DNA from: Paracoccaceae bacterium
Lineage (GTDB): Bacteria; Pseudomonadota; Alphaproteobacteria; Rhodobacterales; Rhodobacteraceae
Direction of reading: 5' to 3'
Length of the DNA: 10,674 bases
Assembly: GCA_002400675.1 (NCBI GenBank)
Contig: NVQY01000170.1
Coordinates: 1 to 10,674 of the forward strand
Part shown: positions 5,680 to 10,674 of the stretch, in pieces
Layout: each line of letters starts with the position of its first letter
Position numbering within the stretch: the stretch's first letter is position 1
Notes under the pieces: model-generated
The model's database searches: none
What the model saw: only the letters and a program-made list of their open reading frames with translations
What the model was told of the DNA's origin: nothing
Translations under genes and position numbers: made by a program

Positions 5680-7377
5680 ATGATCTCCCGACGCGATTTC
5701 ATGCAGGTTTCAATGGCGGCTTCGGCGCTGGTAGGGGCCTCTGGGTTTGGCAACTGGGCACGGCTCGCGGCGCAGCAGAGGCTGACGCAGGATCAACTGC
5801 TGGAGTTTGACACCTACGGCAATGTCAGCCTTATCCACATCACCGACATCCACGGCCAGCTGAACCCGATCTATTTCCGCGAACCCAGCATCAATTTGGG
5901 GATCGGCGCCGCCAAGGGGCAGATGCCGCACGTCACCGGCGCTGATTTCCGCAAGGCTTACGGCATCGCTGACGGCAGCCCGTCGGCCTATGCGCTGACC
6001 TATGACGATTTTTCCTCGCTGGCCCAGGCCTATGGCCGGGTTGGCGGGCTTGACCGCATGTCCACCGTGATCAATTCGATCCGCGCCGAACGTCCCGACG
6101 CTCTGTTGCTGGATGGCGGCGATACATGGCACGGCTCGTACACCTGTCTCAAGACCGAAGGTCAGGACATGGTCAACGTGATGAACGCGCTGAAACCGGA
6201 CGCGATGACCTTCCACTGGGAATTCACCCTTGGCTCTGACCGCGTTGCCGAGATTGTCGAAGGTCTGCCGTTTGCCGCGCTGGGCCAGAACATCTTTGAT
6301 GCCGAATGGGACGAACCGGCGGAACTGTTCAAGCCCTACAAGTTCTTTGAACGCGGCGGCGTCAAGATCGCTGTGATCGGTCAGGCGTTCCCTTATATGC
6401 CGATCGCCAACCCCGGCTGGATGTTCCCCGAATACTCGTTTGGTATCCGCGACGAGAACATGCAGAAAATGGTCAACGAAGTACGCGCCGCAGGGGCCGA
6501 ACTGGTGGTTTGCCTTAGCCACAATGGCTTTGACGTGGACAAGAAAATGGCAAGTCGCGTTACCGGCCTTGACGTGATCCTGTCCGGGCACACCCATGAC
6601 GCGCTGCCCGAACCGGTTCTGGTGGGGCAGACGATCATCGTCGCCTCGGGGTCGAACGGCAAATTCGTCTCCCGCGTCGATCTGGATGTGCGTGATGGCA
6701 AGATGATGGGCTTCCGGCACAAGCTGATTCCGATGTTCGCGGACGTAATTGCGCCCGATCCGGTTGTTACAAAACTGATAAACGAGCAAAGAGAACCGTA
6801 CAAAACGGACCTTAGCGAGGTAATCGGTCAGGCCGGGTCGCTGTTGTATCGTCGAGGCAATTTCAACGGCACATGGGACGATCTGATCTGTGACGCGCTG
6901 ATTTCCGAACGCGAGGCCGACATCGCCCTGTCGCCCGGCGTGCGCTGGGGTCCGTCAGTTCTGCCCGGGCAGGACATCACCCGCGAAGACATTTACGGCG
7001 TGACCTCCATGACCTACGGCAAGGCATATCGCTCTGAAATGACCGGCGAATTCATTCAGGTGATCCTCGAAGACGTGGCCGACAACCTGTTCAACCCTGA
7101 TCCCTATTACCAGCAGGGCGGCGACATGGTGCGCACCGGTGGCCTTGGCTACCGCATCGACATCACCAAGCCACAAGGCAGCCGGATCACCGAACTGACC
7201 CTGTTGAAAACCGGAGAGCTTCTTGATCCCGCCAAGACCTATGTGGTTGCCGGTTGGGCCTCGGTCAATGAAGGAACCGAAGGGCCGGAGATTTGGGACG
7301 TGGTAGAAGACCACATCCGCAAGCAGGGCACCGTAACTATTAATCCCAACAACTCGGTCAAGGTGATCGGGGCCTGA
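5680..7377 (+). CDS. soxB: Sulfate thiohydrolase SoxB
   Basis: This 565-residue protein hydrolyses the terminal sulfone from SoxY-bound intermediates and so releases sulfate in the periplasm. The N-terminus is a Tat signal (SRRDFMQVSMAASALVGA). The metallophosphatase-like domain shows the ligands of a dinuclear manganese centre: Asp56 and His58 in ITDIHGQ, GGDTWHGS near 146-153, FHWEFT with His179, LSHNGFD with His281, and GHTHD at 303-307. IGQAFPY near 233-239 and YYQQGGDMVRTGG near 476-488 are conserved SoxB stretches. The second half is the 5'-nucleotidase C-terminal domain. The start has AAAAGGA 8 bases upstream. It is the first gene after the terminator, with its own operator-like site. 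It is full length, and soxC follows after 47 bases. Confidence 0.97.
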   Translation: MISRRDFMQVSMAASALVGASGFGNWARLAAQQRLTQDQLLEFDTYGNVSLIHITDIHGQLNPIYFREPSINLGIGAAKGQMPHVTGADFRKAYGIADGSPSAYALTYDDFSSLAQAYGRVGGLDRMSTVINSIRAERPDALLLDGGDTWHGSYTCLKTEGQDMVNVMNALKPDAMTFHWEFTLGSDRVAEIVEGLPFAALGQNIFDAEWDEPAELFKPYKFFERGGVKIAVIGQAFPYMPIANPGWMFPEYSFGIRDENMQKMVNEVRAAGAELVVCLSHNGFDVDKKMASRVTGLDVILSGHTHDALPEPVLVGQTIIVASGSNGKFVSRVDLDVRDGKMMGFRHKLIPMFADVIAPDPVVTKLINEQREPYKTDLSEVIGQAGSLLYRRGNFNGTWDDLICDALISEREADIALSPGVRWGPSVLPGQDITREDIYGVTSMTYGKAYRSEMTGEFIQVILEDVADNLFNPDPYYQQGGDMVRTGGLGYRIDITKPQGSRITELTLLKTGELLDPAKTYVVAGWASVNEGTEGPEIWDVVEDHIRKQGTVTINPNNSVKVIGA

Positions 7378-7424
7378 ACCCATTGATAAACCTGTGAAAA
7401 AACGCAGAAAGGTCTGCTGACAAA

Positions 7425-8696
7425 GTGACAAAGCCACCCAAACCCAACAGCCCCTCCCGGCGTCAGTTTCTGGCCGGAGCGGCGGCTGTTGGGGCTGGGA
7501 CCGTCACACCCAACCCGTCCCGCGCCGGGGCGGGTGACCCGCTGATCACCGAAGTTCAGGACTGGGCGCGTGCGCTGGGCGACGGCGTTGTCACCACCCC
7601 CTACGGCCTGCCCGAGCCAGCTGAATTCGACGTGGTGCGGCGCAATATTTCGAACCTGAGCAACACCACCACCAGCTCTCCCAGCTTTACACCGTTCCAC
7701 GCCCTTGAAGGCACCATCACCCCCCAAGGTTGCGCGTTTGAACGGCATCATTCTGGCGCGATCGAGCTGTCAAAGCCGGATTATCGCCTGATGATCAATG
7801 GCTTGGTCGACACACCTCTGGTGTTCAGCTACGGCGATCTGGAACGTTTCCCCCGCGAGACCCGGGTACATTTCTGTGAATGCGCCGGCAATGGCGCGAT
7901 GGAGTGGCGCGGCCCCCGCTTCAACGGCGTGCAATACACCCACGGCATGATGCATAACATGGAATACACCGGCGTACCGCTACGCCTGTTGTTGCAAGAG
8001 GCCGGCATCGACCCGAGCGCCAAATGGATTTACGTCGAGGGGGCGGATGCCTCCTCTAACGGGCGGTCCATCCCGCTGGATAAGGCGCTGGGCGATGTGT
8101 TGGTGGCGTTCAAAGCCAACGGAGAGGCGCTGCGCCGCGAACATGGCTATCCGGTGCGGCTGGTGGTGCCGGGCTGGGAAGGCAACCTGTGGGTCAAGTG
8201 GCTACGCCGAGTCGAGGTGCGCGACTCGCCGGTCGAGGCACGCGAAGAGACCTCGAAATACTCCGATCTGCTGGGTGACGGGCGGGCGCGCAAATGGTCG
8301 TGGGCGATGGATGCCAAGTCGATGATCACCGCCCCCAGCCCGCAGATGCCGGTTGGCCACGGCACCGGGCCGATGGTGATTACCGGGCTGGCGTGGTCGG
8401 GACGGGGCGCGATTTCCAAGGTCGATGTCTCGCTCGACGGTGGGCGCAACTGGCAACAGGCGCGCCTTGCGGGGGGCTGTGACAGCAAGGCGCTGACGCG
8501 GTTCTATCTGGATATCCGCTGGGACGGGCAAGAGATGCTGTTGCAGTCGCGCGCCACGGATGAGACCGGCTATGTGCAGCCCTCTAAGGACGCGCTGCGG
8601 GCGCTGCGCGGCGAAAGTTCGTTCTATCACAACAATGGCATTCAGACCTGGTGGGTTCAGGCCAGCGGCGAGGTGGAAAATGTCGAAGTTTCCTGA
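7425..8696 (+). CDS. soxC: Sulfane dehydrogenase molybdenum subunit SoxC
   Basis: This 423-residue protein is the molybdenum subunit of SoxCD, which oxidises the outer sulfane sulfur on SoxY by six electrons. A Tat signal, SPSRRQFLAGAAAVGAG, fits export of a folded molybdoprotein. The sulfite-oxidase fold is clear: HFCECAGNGAMEW at 149-161 holds the molybdenum-ligating cysteine, Cys153 (before AGN), with Cys151 beside it. RLVVPGWEGNLWVKWLRRVEV follows, then a Mo-cofactor dimerisation domain from about 280 to the end (VDVSLDGGRNWQQA). The start is GTG at 7425, with AAAGG about 12 bases upstream, so a weak initiation site. No ATG nearby leaves the Tat motif intact. Its last 17 bases overlap soxD. 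Presence of SoxC implies complete oxidation of thiosulfate to sulfate without sulfur globules. Confidence 0.96.
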   Translation: MTKPPKPNSPSRRQFLAGAAAVGAGTVTPNPSRAGAGDPLITEVQDWARALGDGVVTTPYGLPEPAEFDVVRRNISNLSNTTTSSPSFTPFHALEGTITPQGCAFERHHSGAIELSKPDYRLMINGLVDTPLVFSYGDLERFPRETRVHFCECAGNGAMEWRGPRFNGVQYTHGMMHNMEYTGVPLRLLLQEAGIDPSAKWIYVEGADASSNGRSIPLDKALGDVLVAFKANGEALRREHGYPVRLVVPGWEGNLWVKWLRRVEVRDSPVEAREETSKYSDLLGDGRARKWSWAMDAKSMITAPSPQMPVGHGTGPMVITGLAWSGRGAISKVDVSLDGGRNWQQARLAGGCDSKALTRFYLDIRWDGQEMLLQSRATDETGYVQPSKDALRALRGESSFYHNNGIQTWWVQASGEVENVEVS

Positions 8697-9309
8697 CCTT
8701 GCGCGTGCGGCCCTGCTGGGCGTGATGATTGCCGCCACGCCGGTTGATGCCGGTGAATTCGGCCTTGGCCGGGCTGCAACTTCGGACGAGATCGCCGCGT
8801 GGAATCTGGACGTATCCCCTGATGGGCGCGGCTTGCCTGCGGGTGCCGGGTCGGTTCTGGACGGCGAAGAATTATTCGCCGATGCCTGCGCCGCCTGTCA
8901 CGGCGATTTTGCCGAGGGTGTCGGCAACTGGCCCAAGCTGGCCGGTGGGCAAGGCACGCTCGATCAAGAGCGGCCACAGAAAACTGTCGGCTCGTACTGG
9001 CCTTATCTCAGCACGGTCTGGGACTATATCAACCGCTCTATGCCTTATGGCGATGCGCAGACGCTGACCCCGGACGAGGTTTACGCGTTGGTGGCCTATA
9101 TCCTCTATTCCAATGATCTGGTGGACGAGGAATTCGTTCTGACACGCGAAAACCTGCCGGGGGTCGAGATGCCCAACCGCGATGGGTTCATTGTCGATGA
9201 CCGTGCGCAGGTGGAATATCCGGGCCTTTCGCAGGCCCCTTGCATGGACGATTGCAAAGAACCTGTGGCGATCACCAAACATGTGGTCGTGCGCGCGCTT
9301 AATCCTTAG
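8680..9309 (+). CDS. soxD: One-heme SoxD, cytochrome subunit of SoxCD (lacks the second heme domain)
   Basis: This 209-residue cytochrome begins inside the end of soxC, with AGGTGG just before the ATG, so translation is coupled. A signal peptide (about 1-24, ending PVDAG) is followed by the SoxD first-domain signature FGLGRAATSDEIAAWNLDVSPDGRGLP. The haem site is Cys70-Ala-Ala-Cys73-His74, and Met121 in RSMPYGDA is the likely sixth ligand. WPYLSTVWDYINRSMPYG and ILYSNDLVDEEFVLTRENL are typical SoxD stretches. A cysteine pair, Cys188 and Cys192, near the end may form a disulfide. SoxD of Paracoccus is about 380 residues with two haems; this protein stops at the linker after the first. In-frame sequence past the stop holds no haem motif, so it is not a simple nonsense break. 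It carries electrons from SoxC to small cytochromes. Confidence 0.9.
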   Translation: MSKFPDLARAALLGVMIAATPVDAGEFGLGRAATSDEIAAWNLDVSPDGRGLPAGAGSVLDGEELFADACAACHGDFAEGVGNWPKLAGGQGTLDQERPQKTVGSYWPYLSTVWDYINRSMPYGDAQTLTPDEVYALVAYILYSNDLVDEEFVLTRENLPGVEMPNRDGFIVDDRAQVEYPGLSQAPCMDDCKEPVAITKHVVVRALNP

Positions 9310-9412
9310 CCATTCACGTTTCGATCGTACGCGCCCCCTTTCCCGGTCCATTTTCGGCGGCGGGATTTGCGGGCCAAAGGAGTATCTGCCTCACTCAGTA
9401 AAGGACCATAAA

Positions 9413-10171
9413 ATGCCAGTGATCAAACGAGTTGGAATGACCCTTCAAACTGCACGTCTCGCATTGTTGGCGGTTGTGCTGGCTTGGGGGGCGCTGGGCG
9501 GCGCGCCCTTGTTTGCAGCCGGCCACGAGGCTGAATTGATTGGTGACGCTGAACGCGGAGAGGTGGTTTTCAGGAAATGCAAAGGCTGCCATCAGGTCGG
9601 ACAGGGCGCGAAAAACCGCGCAGGGCCAAAGTTGAACGGGTTGTTCGGGCGCAAGGCCGCGTCGGTCGAGGGGTTCTATTATTCCAAAGGCATCATGCGC
9701 GCCGCCAGCGAAGGCCTGGTCTGGGATTTAGTGCGGCTCGACGCCTATCTTGAGAACCCCAAGGCGCTGGTATCCGGCACCAGGATGAGCTTTCGCGGGC
9801 TGAAAAAGCTACAGGACCGCCATGATGTGCTGGCCTATCTGCGGCTGTATTCCGACGATCCCGCCAACATCCCCGAGGCCCCGCCCACCGCGGTTCTGCA
9901 CGAGGTGAAACTGACACCAGAGATCCTGGCGCTGATCGGTGATCCGGAATACGGCGAATATCTTTCCAGTGAATGCTCCACCTGTCATCTGCGCGATGGC
10001 GGCGATCAGGGCATCCCATCAATTACCCGATGGCCGGTCGAAGATTTTGTGGTGGCGATGCATGCCTACAAGAGAAAACTACGATCCCATCCGGTCATGC
10101 AAATGATGGCCGGGCGGTTGGACGACGAAGAAATCGCGGCTTTGGCCGCCTATTTCAAGGAAGCGAAGTAA
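9413..10171 (+). CDS. soxE: Diheme cytochrome c, SoxE-like (FccA-related second domain)
   Basis: This 252-residue periplasmic protein has a signal peptide ending near AAG (about 37) and two class I cytochrome domains. Domain one (45-148) has Cys56-Lys-Gly-Cys59-His60, NRAGPKLNGLFGR and Met125 in GTRMSF. It looks like a c2/c550 domain and like the usual second half of SoxD. Domain two (178-252) has Cys188-Ser-Thr-Cys191-His192 and DQGIPSITRWPVEDFVVAMHAYKR, as in the FccA subunit of flavocytochrome c sulfide dehydrogenase. With soxF 27 bases downstream, it probably takes electrons from the flavoprotein. The start at 9413 has AAAGGA 7 bases upstream. The frame is open further upstream, but a clean signal peptide starts here. 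It is separated from soxD by 103 bases without a clear terminator. Confidence 0.82.
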   Translation: MPVIKRVGMTLQTARLALLAVVLAWGALGGAPLFAAGHEAELIGDAERGEVVFRKCKGCHQVGQGAKNRAGPKLNGLFGRKAASVEGFYYSKGIMRAASEGLVWDLVRLDAYLENPKALVSGTRMSFRGLKKLQDRHDVLAYLRLYSDDPANIPEAPPTAVLHEVKLTPEILALIGDPEYGEYLSSECSTCHLRDGGDQGIPSITRWPVEDFVVAMHAYKRKLRSHPVMQMMAGRLDDEEIAALAAYFKEAK

Positions 10172-10198
10172 ACACTTAAATCAACAGGGAGTAATATC

Positions 10199-10674
10199 AT
10201 GACACTGAACAGAAGATCTTTCATGCGCACAGGGGCGACTGCGGCGGCTGCTGTGGCGGCGGCGTCGATGGCGGCACCAATGGTGATGGCCCAGGGCAAA
10301 CCCCGCGTGGTGGTTGTTGGCGGCGGGGCCGGTGGCGCAACGGCGGCGCGATACCTTGCCAAGGGCTCGAAAGGTGCCATTGATGTCATTCTGGTTGAAC
10401 CGACGCGAAAATATTACACCTGTTTCTTTTCCAACCTCTATCTGGGCGGGTTCCGCGAGTTAAGCAGCATTGGCCACACCTATGGCAAGCTGGCGGCCGA
10501 CTATGGGATCAACGTGGTGCATGACTGGGTGATTGGCGTTGATCGGGACGCCAGGACCGTCAGCCTCGCCGGGGGCGGGACGTTGCCGTATGACCGGTTG
10601 GTTCTCAGCCCCGGCATCGACTTTGTTGACGGCGCGGTTCCCGGTTGGGACATCTCGGCGCAAAATGCCATGCC
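10199..10674 (+). CDS. soxF: SoxF, flavocytochrome c sulfide dehydrogenase-type flavoprotein (N-terminal 158 residues, cut by window edge)
   Basis: The frame opens with ATG at 10199, preceded by CAGGGAG at 7 bases, and runs off the window. It starts with a Tat signal, NRRSFMRTGATAAAAVAAASMAAP. The FAD-binding loop VVVVGGGAGGATAARYL is at 37-53. Cys75 in YYTCFFSNLYLGG lies at the position that binds FAD covalently in flavocytochrome c (FccB). IGHTYGKLAADYGINVVHDWV and YDRLVLSPGIDF continue the pyridine nucleotide-disulfide reductase fold. SoxF of Paracoccus oxidises sulfide and raises Sox activity. soxE next door is the likely cytochrome partner. The rest of the protein is outside the window, so its redox cysteines cannot be checked. 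Confidence 0.93.
   Translation, partial: MTLNRRSFMRTGATAAAAVAAASMAAPMVMAQGKPRVVVVGGGAGGATAARYLAKGSKGAIDVILVEPTRKYYTCFFSNLYLGGFRELSSIGHTYGKLAADYGINVVHDWVIGVDRDARTVSLAGGGTLPYDRLVLSPGIDFVDGAVPGWDISAQNAM

Noticed and set aside
5710..6789. 359-codon minus-strand open frame over soxB
   Set aside because: A shadow of the soxB codon bias: SoxB motifs are all on the plus strand and the antisense product has no recognisable domain.
8680..9309. soxD as a pseudogene truncated by a stop codon
   Set aside because: The stop lies at the natural domain border, the frame after it shows no haem motif or SoxD-like sequence, and all residues of the first domain are present.
9310..9412. A fourth SoxR operator before soxE
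   Set aside because: CATTCAC at 9311-9317 matches one half-site, but no matching GAAT lies 8 bases on. A single 7-mer is expected by chance, and such half-sites also occur inside genes.
9376..9415. Earlier start for soxE using AAAGGAG at 9376-9382 and an in-frame CTG at 9386
   Set aside because: The ATG at 9413 has its own well-spaced AAAGGA and begins a normal signal peptide. A CTG start would add a charged stretch before it.
1..10674. CRISPR array, insertion sequence, tRNA or rRNA
   Set aside because: No spaced direct repeats, transposase motifs, terminal inverted repeats or RNA gene signatures were seen on either strand.

Overview
This window is a sulfur-oxidation (sox) locus of the Kelly-Friedrich, SoxCD-containing type. 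The gene order, the high GC content and the protein sequences all point to an alphaproteobacterium, most likely of the Rhodobacterales/Roseobacter kind. No species can be named from the sequence. All genes but the two cut by the window edges look intact.

Layout. On the minus strand, reading leftwards from about 1712, lie soxS (periplasmic thioredoxin-like protein), a GlcG/DUF336 family exported protein, soxR (ArsR-family repressor) and the start of a YeeE/YedE-type transporter, here called soxT. On the plus strand, soxV and soxW (thiol electron transfer) are followed by soxX-soxY-soxZ-soxA. A strong intrinsic terminator lies after soxA. Then come soxB-soxC-soxD, a diheme cytochrome (soxE) and the start of a flavoprotein gene (soxF), cut by the right edge.

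How the genes work together. SoxXA joins the sulfur substrate to the C-terminal cysteine of SoxY in the SoxYZ carrier. SoxB releases the terminal sulfone as sulfate. SoxCD oxidises the remaining sulfane sulfur, and SoxB acts again. SoxV brings reducing power across the membrane to SoxW and SoxS, which keep periplasmic thiols active. SoxE and SoxF look like a flavocytochrome c sulfide dehydrogenase pair. SoxT probably moves a sulfur compound.

Regulation. SoxR carries a cysteine pair (Cys42, Cys108) placed as in the persulfide sensors SqrR/BigR. Three intergenic regions carry related palindromic sites: soxS-soxV (an imperfect one), soxW-soxX (a perfect 8-2-8 palindrome) and soxA-soxB (near-perfect). 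The last two fit ATTC-N8-GAAT exactly. With the terminator after soxA, this suggests three SoxR-controlled units: soxS/soxV, soxXYZA and soxBCDEF.

The system itself is known. The points most worth a second look are the separate terminator and operator in front of soxB, the one-heme SoxD followed by a SoxE whose first domain resembles the missing SoxD half, the DUF336 gene inside the regulatory operon, and hairpins at the soxR start and between soxX and soxY.
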